Assembly: GCA_017161655.1 (NCBI GenBank)
Contig: JADFCV010000007.1
Span: 71,028 to 135,027, forward strand
Length of the DNA stretch: 64,000 nucleotides
Reading direction: 5' to 3'
From: Candidatus Sumerlaeota bacterium
GTDB lineage: Bacteria; Sumerlaeota; Sumerlaeia; Sumerlaeales; Sumerlaeaceae
Shown in pieces: positions 28,667 to 37,513 of the stretch. Under the pieces are notes generated by a model. It did no database searches, was not told the origin of the DNA, and saw only the letters and a list, made by a program, of their open reading frames with translations. How positions within the stretch are numbered: position 1 is the first letter of the stretch; every line of letters starts with the position of its first letter. The position numbers and the translations under genes are program-made.

Positions 28667-31600
28667 ATGAAATGGCTGCACGAAATTCTCGGTCGCTATT
28701 ACGAAAGGCGGCGAGAATATGCGCGAGCTGCAGAGCATTTTGAGAAAGCACGAAATCTTCCTGCCATGGGGCGCATGCTCGAAGAGCAAGGCCGTTATCT
28801 CGACGCTATGCGGATCTATGCTGAACTCGGGGCGCTTCAGGATGCAGCACGTGCAGCGTTGCAAGGCGGCGATGTGGTTGGAGCTGCAAGTTTTTGTCGT
28901 CGGGCAGGCGATGTTGAGCAAGCGCTTCGTGTGTTACTCGATCACGGTGCTGTGCCGGATGCTGTGTCGTTGCTCATCGAGCAGGGCCGAACCACTGAAG
29001 CTGCCGAAATCGCGGAGCGCTTCGGAGATTTGCGCCGTGCGGCGACACTCTACCTCGAGTTAGGCGAAGATGAGAAAGCCATTGCTCTATTAAGAAAACT
29101 CAATGACCTCAGGGCGCTCCTGGCGATCTACCTTAAACGCGGGGATTTGCAGGCCGCTGCCGAAGAATGTCGGCGTTCGAATCAACTCTCTTTGGCAGCG
29201 TCGCTGTTCGAGCAGGCAGGCCTCCATACCGAGTCAGCTCAACTGCTTGAAGAATGTGGGGAATATCTCCGTGCCGCTCAGCTCTACGAGAAAGCAGAAC
29301 ACTTCGAAAAGGCCGGGGCCGCATACGAAAAAGCTGAGCGACTGGATTTGGCCGTGAGAGCCTATGCGCGAGCCACAGGGTGCGAGCTGAAGGTGGCACA
29401 AACCTACGAAGACCTCGTCGAACTCGAGGCCCAGCAAGAGTGGCAGTTCGACTCTCCCGTGGTAGCCATGGCTATTGCGGCGAAAGCAGAGGCAGCGGTG
29501 TTGGCCTTGGGATCAAGTCGTCTGCTCTACACATCGCGGCAGTTTCAACAATTGTGGCATTGGCGCCCGGAAGGAGAATTCGTCATTCGGGAAGTTGCGT
29601 TAGCGGGAGACGGGGGCTTACTCCTCGCAGCGCTCGATGGCCGAGGCGCCAACGCCGGTCAATACCAGCTTCTTGTCCTCGACAATGAAAAGAAAATAGT
29701 TCACTGTTACGGTGGAGCGGAACCTTTTCGCGGGATGATTTTTGTCCCAGAGAAAAATGAGGCACACCTCTACTGCTGCGAAAACAAAGTTGTGTGGTGC
29801 GATAAACCCGGATGCCCTCGCTGGGAATTCGAGGTCGATTTCAGTGCCTGGGAAGCAGTGTTTGCGCCCAACAGTGAGATAGTCGCCGCCAGTTCTCTCG
29901 GCGGAACGGTTTATCTCCTTTCTTTTGATGGCCGGAGCATCGCCTCTCGGTATTTTGACGATCGCGTCCACCATCTGGTGTTTTCTCCGGACGGAGAGAT
30001 CCTCGGTGCAGCAGTGGGGGATCGACGCATTGTGTTTTGCGATCCTAAAACGCTCGAAATTGTCGCCGAGGTCCAAGCGACCGAAACAATTCGGCACTTC
30101 GGAGTCATGCCAGGGACCCAGCGGAGTTTTCTCGTCGGCGGTCAGCGACTTGTGGAAACGGTCAAGGTCGGGAGTGGCCGGTTTGTGGTTTTGGAGTCAA
30201 AAAAGCCCATAACAACTCTTTATATCGATCCGCTGGATTTTGCCATATATGTCGCCACAGATGAGAACAAGATAACAAAATATCAGGTCAAGGATTGTAA
30301 ATCTCAGGCGGCTGAATGGTATGCCAAAGCTGGAGAATTCAGCCGAGCTGCCGAGCTCTTTGAGGAAGTAGGAAACTACGAGAAAGCCTACGAGTTCTTC
30401 AGGCAACTCGGCGACTACGAGCGGGCGGCCAGCAATATCCAGCGTGTGGGTGATACTCGCACAGCTGCTCGACATTACGAGCTCGTTGGGAAGTATGAGC
30501 GAGCCGCGCTGCTTTATGAAGAAATGGGTGAGATTCCGCGCGCCGCTAAGTGCTACGCCAACGCCGGGCAACCGCTAAAAGCAGCCCAGCTTTACGAGCA
30601 ACTCGGTGAGGACCTTCTCGCTGCTGAGTTTTACGAACAAGCTGGCGAACACAAACAAGCAGGGCAGCTCTTCCGCGATCTCGAGCAGAATGAGCGGGCA
30701 GTGGAAAACTGGGAAAAGCACCTTGAAGAGCATCCTGATGACCCTCAAACTGCCTATGCCCTCGCCCAGATTTATGCGGAAACAGCTCGATATAACGAGG
30801 CGATCAAGGTTCTTCAATCCATTCAGGAAGTTCCTGAGTATCGCAGAAATGTTCTGCGCCTCATGGCCGAGTGCTTTATCGAGAAGGGGCTCTACGAAGT
30901 GGCTGCTGATCGGCTTATGGAAGCTCTCGGTCCACAGTGGAAACCCCAGCGCGATAATTTGGACCTCATTTATGACCTCGGCATTGCGTACGAACGGGCA
31001 GGGCGGCTGGAGGAAGCAAAGGATCTCTTTAGCAAAATCCTTGCAGTGGATTACTATTATCGCGACGTCTTGCAAAAACTTGAAAAGACCCGGGAACGCC
31101 TCACTGCCGCCCGTCAGGAGACTCAGCTAGCGGCTGTGGCTACTCCCAACATGCCAGATCCGTTTGCCGTCACGGCTACGGGAAAAGCTGAAAAGGAATC
31201 ATTGCGATATAAGATCATCCGCAAGTTGGGACAAGGAGGCATGGGAGTTGTCTATCTTGCGCTCGACACACGACTCGGCCGCTACGTGGCATGGAAGGTT
31301 CTCCCAGCCCATTTGGCCGGCAATCCTGAGTTTCAGCGGCGCCTTCTTCAGGAAGCTTGCGCCATCGCTCAGATCATGCATCCCCATATCGTCGCAGTTT
31401 ACGATGTGGTGACAAATCCAAATGAATGTTTCCTCACGATGGAATACGTCGATGGCCCTTCGCTGCGAGCTGTACTGTCCCGCGAGAAAAAGCTGCCACT
31501 GGCTCTCGCGCTTCGCTATGCGCACCAGATGGCCTCTGCACTGGCTGCAGCGCATCGGGCCCACATCATTCATCGCGATGTAAAGCCAGAGAATGTGATG

Positions 31601-32002
31601 ATCGCAAGCGCCACCGACGATGTGAAGATGGTGGATTTTGGGCTGGCTCGGCTCGCAGAGGACGCAAACATCACGCGTGAAGGATGCGTTGTGGGGACGG
31701 TGTCCTACATGGCTCCTGAGCAAATCATGGGTCAGAAGGTAGACGGCCGCACCGACCTTTACTCCCTTGGTGTTGTCCTTTTTGAAATGCTAGCTGGGCG
31801 TCCACCGTTTGTTGGCGAAAATGTGTTATCCCAGCATCTTCATGTGCCACCCCCCCCGCTGGCGGATCTCGTCAGCGACGTGCCAGCAGCGGTTGAAGAG
31901 TTTGTGCAGAGATGCCTTGCCAAGAACCCCGACGAGCGACCATCAGACGCTGAGGTTGCAGCAGCAGAACTTGAAACACTCCAGGCCAAACTAACTCATT
32001 GA
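28667..32002 (+). CDS. TPR-propeller-TPR Ser/Thr protein kinase
   Basis: A 1,111-aa cytoplasmic protein with an unusual order. Residues ~1-245 are TPR/SEL1-like helical repeats (YERRREYARAAEHFEKA type). Residues ~250-540 form a beta-rich WD40/PQQ-like propeller (VFAPNSEIVAASSLGGTVY, LVFSPDGEILGAAVGD). Residues ~548-830 are TPRs again (AAELFEEVGNYEKAYEFF). Residues ~845-1105 are a Hanks-type kinase with G-loop GQGGMG, Lys877 in VAWK, HRD Asp971, DFG Asp990 and an APE segment, so it looks catalytically competent. No membrane helix is seen. The usual PknB order has the kinase first. It sits 18 bp after the PilB/GspE gene, suggesting control of or by the pilus/secretion machine. Confidence 0.92.
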   Translation: MKWLHEILGRYYERRREYARAAEHFEKARNLPAMGRMLEEQGRYLDAMRIYAELGALQDAARAALQGGDVVGAASFCRRAGDVEQALRVLLDHGAVPDAVSLLIEQGRTTEAAEIAERFGDLRRAATLYLELGEDEKAIALLRKLNDLRALLAIYLKRGDLQAAAEECRRSNQLSLAASLFEQAGLHTESAQLLEECGEYLRAAQLYEKAEHFEKAGAAYEKAERLDLAVRAYARATGCELKVAQTYEDLVELEAQQEWQFDSPVVAMAIAAKAEAAVLALGSSRLLYTSRQFQQLWHWRPEGEFVIREVALAGDGGLLLAALDGRGANAGQYQLLVLDNEKKIVHCYGGAEPFRGMIFVPEKNEAHLYCCENKVVWCDKPGCPRWEFEVDFSAWEAVFAPNSEIVAASSLGGTVYLLSFDGRSIASRYFDDRVHHLVFSPDGEILGAAVGDRRIVFCDPKTLEIVAEVQATETIRHFGVMPGTQRSFLVGGQRLVETVKVGSGRFVVLESKKPITTLYIDPLDFAIYVATDENKITKYQVKDCKSQAAEWYAKAGEFSRAAELFEEVGNYEKAYEFFRQLGDYERAASNIQRVGDTRTAARHYELVGKYERAALLYEEMGEIPRAAKCYANAGQPLKAAQLYEQLGEDLLAAEFYEQAGEHKQAGQLFRDLEQNERAVENWEKHLEEHPDDPQTAYALAQIYAETARYNEAIKVLQSIQEVPEYRRNVLRLMAECFIEKGLYEVAADRLMEALGPQWKPQRDNLDLIYDLGIAYERAGRLEEAKDLFSKILAVDYYYRDVLQKLEKTRERLTAARQETQLAAVATPNMPDPFAVTATGKAEKESLRYKIIRKLGQGGMGVVYLALDTRLGRYVAWKVLPAHLAGNPEFQRRLLQEACAIAQIMHPHIVAVYDVVTNPNECFLTMEYVDGPSLRAVLSREKKLPLALALRYAHQMASALAAAHRAHIIHRDVKPENVMIASATDDVKMVDFGLARLAEDANITREGCVVGTVSYMAPEQIMGQKVDGRTDLYSLGVVLFEMLAGRPPFVGENVLSQHLHVPPPPLADLVSDVPAAVEEFVQRCLAKNPDERPSDAEVAAAELETLQAKLTH

Positions 32003-32141
32003 CGCCCGTCGTTGCGTATAAGCCTGAATACCTTTGGAGAGCGCTTTACGAATAGCCCTCAGCCGCCACAAACTCCCTGTGGTCGCAGCAGAGGACCGCT
32101 GCTCCCTGAAACCAAGCACATGTTTCCTGACCGATCAGCTC

Positions 32142-32561
32142 TCACTCAGGATAAACAAACTGCACATCGACAGTGATGTCCGGATGCAGGCTTTGCTTCA
32201 CGGGGCATGTGAGGGCGCCCTGCTCGAGCGCTTTTCGCGTGTCGGGATCATAATTCCTACCGGCTGGAAAAACAATGCGAGCCGTAAGTTTCCCGATTCT
32301 GCGAACAGGATCAGCGACCATTTCTTTGACAACGGTGCACTGTGTGCCAGAGATATCCGCTCCGCGTTTCTGTGCAACAAGCCCCATGATCGTTAGCATG
32401 CAAGTTGCGAAGGCTGTCGCCACAAGGTCTGTCGGTGAAAAGGCAGATCCTCGTCCACCGTTATCCACAGGTGCATCTGTCGTGAGCGTCTGGCGCGACG
32501 GACCATGGGTGGCGCGGCAAATCAAGTTCCCATCGTAAATCACATCAATTTGGACTGCCAT
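32142..32561 (-). CDS. OsmC-family peroxide-detoxifying protein
   Basis: OsmC/Ohr proteins reduce organic hydroperoxides with a Cys pair. The 139-aa product has the first catalytic Cys in VATAFATCMLTIMG and the second in GALTCPVKQSL, with the surrounding SAFSPTDL and family strands. The ATG at 32561 (MAVQID) is firm: GAGGAG lies just upstream. The pattern is closer to OsmC/YhfA-like proteins than to Ohr. It follows the purine nucleoside phosphorylase gene by 50 bp on the same strand and may share its transcript. Confidence 0.88.
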   Translation of the reverse strand: MAVQIDVIYDGNLICRATHGPSRQTLTTDAPVDNGGRGSAFSPTDLVATAFATCMLTIMGLVAQKRGADISGTQCTVVKEMVADPVRRIGKLTARIVFPAGRNYDPDTRKALEQGALTCPVKQSLHPDITVDVQFVYPE

Positions 32562-32611
32562 GCGATTCTCCTCATGTTGTGAGTGTGCTTCTGACATTCA
32601 TTTGAAATGCC

Positions 32612-33442
32612 TTACTGCTCGGCCAGTTTCTCTAAGACTCCCTTGACGAGTTTTGTCAGTCGCGGCTCGGTTTCGGCAGCTACTTTCAAAATCTTCTCAA
32701 GAGAAGCCGGTTCAAGAGCATCGGGCAGACATGCATCGGTCACTGTGGAAATGGCCAGGACCTTCATGCCGCCGTGAACGGCGACAATCACCTCGGGCAC
32801 AGTGCTCATCGTCACAATGTCGGCGCCGATGCGTTGGAACATCCGATACTCGGCAGCCGTTTCAAGGTTTGGACCGGTTACCGCCACCATGATGCCGCGG
32901 TGTACGTTTGGAATCTGTTTTTCGAGGGCCACTCGTTCAGCCAGCGCGATGAGCTCGCGGTTGTAAGGTTCGCTCATGTCAGGAAAACGTGGCCCAAGTT
33001 CGTCGTCATTGGGTCCAATAAGAGGATTGTCGCCCATGAGGTTAATGTGATCCTGGACGAGCACAAGCGAACCCGGCGGAATCAGCGGATTCATCGAACC
33101 CACAGCATTCATAACAATGAGTGTTCGCGCACCCAGCGCGCGCATCACTCGTACGGGGAAGGTGACCTGCTGCATGGTATAGCCTTCATAATAGTGGAAA
33201 CGCCCTTGCATCATGAAAACACGCTTCCCCACGAACGTGCCGAGATGCAGCTTGCCAGCGTGTGATTCGACGGTGGAGACGGGAAAGTGCGGGATGTCGC
33301 GGTAATCAATCACGACGTCGCTCTGCACCTCGTTGGCCATGGCCCCCATGCCTGTTCCCAGGATGATCCCAATCTCCGGCTCGAGCGATGTCTTCGAACG
33401 AATAAACTCAACCGCTTCTCTAATCTGTTCACGCAGCTTCAT
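32612..33442 (-). CDS. purine nucleoside phosphorylase
   Basis: Phosphorolysis of purine nucleosides in the salvage pathway, trimeric PNP/MTAP fold. The 276-aa protein has the phosphate-site [13 protein letters not shown], the SHAGKLH loop and [11 protein letters not shown]. The base-site region [36 protein letters not shown], and the C-terminal [20 protein letters not shown] with the purine-site Asn/Glu follow. It matches type I PNP (PunA/DeoD2-like) rather than hexameric DeoD. ATG 33442 is chosen because it starts the conserved [21 protein letters not shown] lies a little far upstream, so GTG or TTG alternatives cannot be excluded. Confidence 0.93.
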   Translation of the reverse strand: MKLREQIREAVEFIRSKTSLEPEIGIILGTGMGAMANEVQSDVVIDYRDIPHFPVSTVESHAGKLHLGTFVGKRVFMMQGRFHYYEGYTMQQVTFPVRVMRALGARTLIVMNAVGSMNPLIPPGSLVLVQDHINLMGDNPLIGPNDDELGPRFPDMSEPYNRELIALAERVALEKQIPNVHRGIMVAVTGPNLETAAEYRMFQRIGADIVTMSTVPEVIVAVHGGMKVLAISTVTDACLPDALEPASLEKILKVAAETEPRLTKLVKGVLEKLAEQ

Positions 33443-33622
33443 GCTCAATGGCCGCTCCTTTGATTGTGCCAAATTACCCAAACATCACGTGACGATTGGC
33501 AGCATCGCCTTGCAAGCGCATTTCCTTCTATCTGTTAAGCACCGATTCTCTTCTTGCGTAGCAGATTTGCTCACATCGAAAATCCGTTCAGCAGGAAACA
33601 CTTCGAGTTTGAGGTTTTGCGG

Positions 33623-34435
33623 ATGACCCAAATCTGGGATTTGCTCATATCCGTCCATCTAAGTGACTTGCTCGACATTGCTATTGTCGCGACCATCGTT
33701 TTTCTGCTCCTGGCAATTGTCCGCGAGACGCGTTCCTCGGCAGCGCTTCAGGGGCTTGTGGGCGTGATCGTTGGGCTAATCTTCCTGTACGGTTTTGCCC
33801 GCATCCTGAACCTCACCGCCACCGTCATGCTCTTCGAGAAGTTCTGGATCGTCATCGTGCTCATCTTTCTCATCGTGTTTCAGAACGAATTCCGGAAGGC
33901 TCTTACCGACGTTGGTCAGCTTCGGCTGTTCCGCCGGATCTTTGCGCCACACACTGGAGAGCATCTCGACGAAGTGCTCAAAGCCGTGCGCGCATTCTCA
34001 CGCCAGAAGATAGGTGCCCTCATTTGCATCGAACGGCGCACCCCGCTTGAGAATTATGCCGACACTGGCACCCGTATTGATGGACTGATTTCAAGTGAGC
34101 TGCTGCGAACAATCTTTATGACGTACAGCCCTCTTCACGACGGCGCAGTGATTTTGCGCAATGACCGCATCTTGGCAGCGGCGTGTATTCTCCCTCTGGC
34201 GAACGATCCCACACTCAGCAAGGAATACGGCACGCGTCACCTGGCGGCGATCGGCTTGACTCAAGAAACCGATGCTGTCGTGATCGTCGTATCAGAAGAG
34301 ACGGGGATCATTTCCCTCGCTTATCGCGGAAAGTTGGAGCGCAACCACACGCTCGACACGCTGCGCAAGCAAATACTGGACCTTACAGATGCCCGAACCG
34401 ACGAAACCACAGAAGAAGCGAACGCCACTGCGTAA
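33623..34435 (+). CDS. cdaA: diadenylate cyclase CdaA with variant RHR motif
   Basis: Membrane cyclase making c-di-AMP from two ATP. The 270-aa protein has about three N-terminal membrane helices (residues ~12-80), a coiled linker and the DAC domain, with the DGA motif at Asp173 and GTRHLAAIG. In characterised CdaA and DisA proteins this second motif reads RHR; here it is Arg205-His206-Leu207. ATG 33623 has GAGG nine bases upstream and starts the conserved N-terminus. cdaR begins inside the 3' end of this gene, the usual cdaA-cdaR arrangement. glmM, often next in Firmicutes, is not adjacent. Confidence 0.93.
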   Translation: MTQIWDLLISVHLSDLLDIAIVATIVFLLLAIVRETRSSAALQGLVGVIVGLIFLYGFARILNLTATVMLFEKFWIVIVLIFLIVFQNEFRKALTDVGQLRLFRRIFAPHTGEHLDEVLKAVRAFSRQKIGALICIERRTPLENYADTGTRIDGLISSELLRTIFMTYSPLHDGAVILRNDRILAAACILPLANDPTLSKEYGTRHLAAIGLTQETDAVVIVVSEETGIISLAYRGKLERNHTLDTLRKQILDLTDARTDETTEEANATA

Positions 34436-35468
34436 GTCGCAGCGCTGGCGCGAGAACTTTAACCTGCTTGCGGTGGCAATAGGCATCGCGATCGCCGTGT
34501 GGCTCTTTGCCAAGATTAGCGAGAGTGAAGAAGCAGGACTCACCATTCCGGTTGTTGTCACTCCTGAAGACCCACGAATAGAGCTGCGTGTTTCGCCAAG
34601 CCAAATGCCAGTGATCCTCCGCTATCCCAAAGAGCTAAGCAATTACATCACGAGTGAAAACTTCCGTTTTACAGTGGACATCTCAGACTTGTGCAACCAG
34701 CTGGGACTCGATTGGCTTTCAAAGACGGAGCCAATGAATGAGAAAAATCTCGTAGCCAAGATTCGTGGAGCCCGTCGTGTGACTTTGGTCAAGGTCGGTG
34801 GCCCGACAAACACTGTGCGCGTCGAGGCACGTTGGAAAGCCGAACCTGCTGTGATCATCCCGGACATCATTGGCCTGGACAAACTTCCTGCTGGCTACCA
34901 ACTCGTTCCGCCTATTCGTGTCGAGCCGCCGGAAGTTTGGGTGACGGGGCGACCAGAAATCCTTTTTGCTGCCCCCCGAGATCCAGAGACAAGCAAGATC
35001 AAAATTCTCACGAACCGCATCGATGTTTCGGGACGCACGCGAGGTGGTCTCCTTACGGTTCCTTTGAGGTTGCCACCTGGCCTCGAGGTGATCCACCCCA
35101 AGACAACCACGGCTGAAGTCGGTCTTGAGATTCAGGAAATACAGACTGTGCGCGAGGTCCGTGGGGTAAAAATCAATCTCAGTGCCGTTGCGCCTGAGAG
35201 TGTGAGCGTTGAGTATGACGTCAAAGAAGCTGTGGTCACGGTGTTTGGCCCGCAGAGCTTGCTGCCCAAAGTCACGCCTGAAATGATCGAAGTCTCTTTT
35301 GTTCGCCCGTCAGAAGAAGTGCCCGGCACCACTCGAGAGGTGGGGTTAGAAGCTCGTTTCAGCGCTAACGCGCCAGAGGAGATTAGGTCAAAGCTTACGA
35401 TTCGCTCGGTGGAGCCCAAAACGATCAAAGTCCGTTACATCCCAAAGCAGCAATCTGATAAACAGTAA
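34389..35468 (+). CDS. cdaR: YbbR-domain protein CdaR
   Basis: CdaR is the membrane partner of CdaA and modulates its activity. The 359-aa product has a short basic N-terminus (KKRTPLRKSQRWRE), one membrane helix (FNLLAVAIGIAIAVWLFAKI, residues ~24-43) and three or so extracytoplasmic YbbR repeats. The repeats are seen as recurring strands ending in conserved P-x-x-V-x-V/I-x-G-P/R blocks (PPEVWVTGRPEIL, SVEYDVKEAVVTVFGPQSLL). It overlaps cdaA by 47 bases, implying coupled translation. A C-terminal short basic tail follows. Confidence 0.88.
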   Translation: MPEPTKPQKKRTPLRKSQRWRENFNLLAVAIGIAIAVWLFAKISESEEAGLTIPVVVTPEDPRIELRVSPSQMPVILRYPKELSNYITSENFRFTVDISDLCNQLGLDWLSKTEPMNEKNLVAKIRGARRVTLVKVGGPTNTVRVEARWKAEPAVIIPDIIGLDKLPAGYQLVPPIRVEPPEVWVTGRPEILFAAPRDPETSKIKILTNRIDVSGRTRGGLLTVPLRLPPGLEVIHPKTTTAEVGLEIQEIQTVREVRGVKINLSAVAPESVSVEYDVKEAVVTVFGPQSLLPKVTPEMIEVSFVRPSEEVPGTTREVGLEARFSANAPEEIRSKLTIRSVEPKTIKVRYIPKQQSDKQ

Positions 35469-35506
35469 TTCTCTGATGGAACTTGGTTCCTGTTCAGGAG
35501 GGTGTC

Positions 35507-36280
35507 ATGGCAAAGCTCTGTGTGAACATTGATCACGTTGCAACAGTACGGCAGGCACGGCGCATCACGGAGCCAGATCCTGTAGCTGCTGCTGTGATCG
35601 CTGAGTTGGCAGGTGCCGACGGCATCACATGTCATCTCCGCGAAGATCGCCGCCACATCCAGGATTCCGATGTTTGGCGACTGCGTGAAGTGGTGAAGAC
35701 ACGCCTCAACCTTGAGATGGCAGCGGTGGATGAGATGCTGGAAATAGCTGAGAAGGTCCGCCCTTACATGGTCATGTTCGTGCCAGAGAGGCGTCAGGAA
35801 ATCACGACTGAAGGTGGCCTCGACGTGGCTGGGAATCTTGATCGCATCCGTGACGCCACGAAGCGAATGCAAGAGGCCGGCATGCTGGTGAGCCATTTTA
35901 TTGATCCTGAGACGCGTCAGATTGAAGCAGTGAAAAAATGTGGCGCTGACTTCCTCGAGCTTCACACGGGAGCTTATGCTAATGCCTGTGGCGAGGAAGC
36001 GCGCCTGGTTGAGCTAAAAAAACTCATCGACGGAGCATCCTATGCCCAGAAGCTCGGGATGCGCGTCAACGCAGGACACGGGTTAAATCTTCGCAACGTC
36101 CTGCCTGTGGCTGCCATCGACGGTATTCGTGAATTGCACATTGGCCACTCAATCGTTGCGCACGCCGTGCTTGTTGGCTTTGAGCGCGCCGTTCGCGAAA
36201 TGGTCGAAGCGATCGCCCGCGCCGACATGCTCGCCCGCAAGTATTCGCCAGAAGAAATTCTACGCTACTTCAGTGCCTGA
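35507..36280 (+). CDS. pdxJ: pyridoxine 5'-phosphate synthase
   Basis: PdxJ condenses 1-deoxy-D-xylulose 5-phosphate with 3-amino-1-hydroxyacetone 1-phosphate to make pyridoxine 5'-phosphate. The 257-aa TIM-barrel protein carries [48 protein letters not shown], the SHFIDPE loop, ELHTGAYA and [11 protein letters not shown], and ends with [13 protein letters not shown] 35507 is fixed by a perfect CAGGAGG box; an earlier in-frame ATG adds eight residues. It sits downstream of cdaR in a four-gene plus-strand run and overlaps the next gene by eight bases. Confidence 0.97.
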   Translation: MAKLCVNIDHVATVRQARRITEPDPVAAAVIAELAGADGITCHLREDRRHIQDSDVWRLREVVKTRLNLEMAAVDEMLEIAEKVRPYMVMFVPERRQEITTEGGLDVAGNLDRIRDATKRMQEAGMLVSHFIDPETRQIEAVKKCGADFLELHTGAYANACGEEARLVELKKLIDGASYAQKLGMRVNAGHGLNLRNVLPVAAIDGIRELHIGHSIVAHAVLVGFERAVREMVEAIARADMLARKYSPEEILRYFSA

Positions 36281-36920
36281 GGCTGGTTTGTTGCTGATTG
36301 CTTCGCTCGCGGTCGCGACAATCATCGTGAGCACCGTCGTGGCGATGATTGCAACTGTGGCTATGGAGCACATCGCGCGGCATCGCCTTGTTGGGGTAGG
36401 GGGAGCCTTTCCTTCGAGCGCGCCACCCCTGGCAATCGTCTTAGGCGCTCGAGTGTGGCCGTCCGGCCGCGTTTCGCTTATGCTCGAGGACCGGCTCGCA
36501 ACAGCGCTTGAGCTATATCAACTCGGACTGGTGAAGAAGCTTTTCCTCAGCGGTGATGATTCCCAAGAAAGCCATCATGAAGTCACGGTCATGGCTACGT
36601 GGCTTCGCGATCACGGAGTGTCGGCCGATGACATGATTTGTGATCCCCATGGGTGTCGCACGTTCCTCACCATGCTTCACGCGAGGGAATGTGGCATTCA
36701 CTCTGCTCTCATCGTCACCCAGCGCTTTCATCTTCCGCGTGCGCTCTGGCTTGCCAGGTGCTGCGGGATTGATGCTCTCGGAGTGCCGGCTGACCGGCGC
36801 CACTATCCCCTCGGTGTCGTGGTGCGAGTAGAATTGCGCGAAATGGGAGCACGCCTGTTAGCTATCGTAGAAGGCCTTGTTGTGAAGTTAAATAGTAAAT
36901 ATGATATCTTCAAAAGCTAA
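36273..36920 (+). CDS. DUF218/SanA-like membrane protein
   Basis: YdcF/SanA/ElyC-type DUF218 protein linked to envelope and peptidoglycan-precursor metabolism in other bacteria. The 215-aa product has one N-terminal membrane helix (residues ~5-30). The DUF218 domain follows, with [34 protein letters not shown], the DPHGCRT block and [16 protein letters not shown] place the start at GTG 36273, which overlaps the pdxJ stop; the longer frame reaching 36129 lies inside pdxJ and is implausible. The initiation site is weakly supported. It ends an apparent cdaA-cdaR-pdxJ-DUF218 operon. Confidence 0.82.
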   Translation: MPEAGLLLIASLAVATIIVSTVVAMIATVAMEHIARHRLVGVGGAFPSSAPPLAIVLGARVWPSGRVSLMLEDRLATALELYQLGLVKKLFLSGDDSQESHHEVTVMATWLRDHGVSADDMICDPHGCRTFLTMLHARECGIHSALIVTQRFHLPRALWLARCCGIDALGVPADRRHYPLGVVVRVELREMGARLLAIVEGLVVKLNSKYDIFKS

Positions 36921-36953
36921 GCGTCGCAGCTTGCTGGCTCACCAGCTTGATAG

Positions 36954-37505
36954 TCACTCGTGATTGGGTGCTTCCGCTTTCGAGGGAGGAGAACTCTGCT
37001 GTTCTTGGGCCTCGCTTTGAACGGCGGGGCTCTCCGGGCTGGGGTGGCTGACGCGGTTCGGCGCAATGAGCGTCAGATAAAGAAAAAGACCAACGCCCAC
37101 GCAGATTGCAGAATCCGCGACGTTGAACGTCGGCCAATACCACTGACCCCAATACACGTGAAAAAAATCAACGACATACCCTAAGCGCAAACGATCAAGG
37201 AGGTTGCCCAGAGCGCCTCCCACAATGAGACCAAAGGACAGACGTTCTGAAATTCTCTCTGCGGGCAACCGATGGACATACCAAATCATCCAGCTAACTG
37301 TCACCAGAGCGAAAACCAGAATGATGTTTGGCCGCTCATGAAAGAGAGAAAAAGCTCCACCCGTGTTGAACTGCAGATAGAGATCGAAAAAACCTGGTAT
37401 AACGGCGACCCGGTGCCCCGGTTGGCTAGCCAACCACCAGAGCGCTAACAATTTGCTCAGTTGATCGGCAGCGACAACGAGTCCGGCTGGTAAATAAAAC
37501 CACAT
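36954..37505 (-). CDS. lspA: lipoprotein signal peptidase (signal peptidase II)
   Basis: Inner-membrane aspartic protease that removes signal peptides of diacylglyceryl-prolipoproteins. The 183-aa protein has four hydrophobic segments, ADQLSK near the N-terminus, NTGGAFSLF, and the catalytic Asp104 (GGALGNLLDRL) and Asp131 (FNVADSAI). The C-terminal ~35 residues are a hydrophilic Ser/Glu/Pro/Gln-rich tail not typical of the family. ATG 37505 (MWFYLPAG) has GAAG upstream. The longer frame overlaps the preceding DksA-like gene. It is the third gene of ileS, H1-DksA, lspA; ileS-lspA is a classical pair. Confidence 0.92.
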   Translation of the reverse strand: MWFYLPAGLVVAADQLSKLLALWWLASQPGHRVAVIPGFFDLYLQFNTGGAFSLFHERPNIILVFALVTVSWMIWYVHRLPAERISERLSFGLIVGGALGNLLDRLRLGYVVDFFHVYWGQWYWPTFNVADSAICVGVGLFLYLTLIAPNRVSHPSPESPAVQSEAQEQQSSPPSKAEAPNHE

Positions 37506-37513
37506 CCAGCTTC

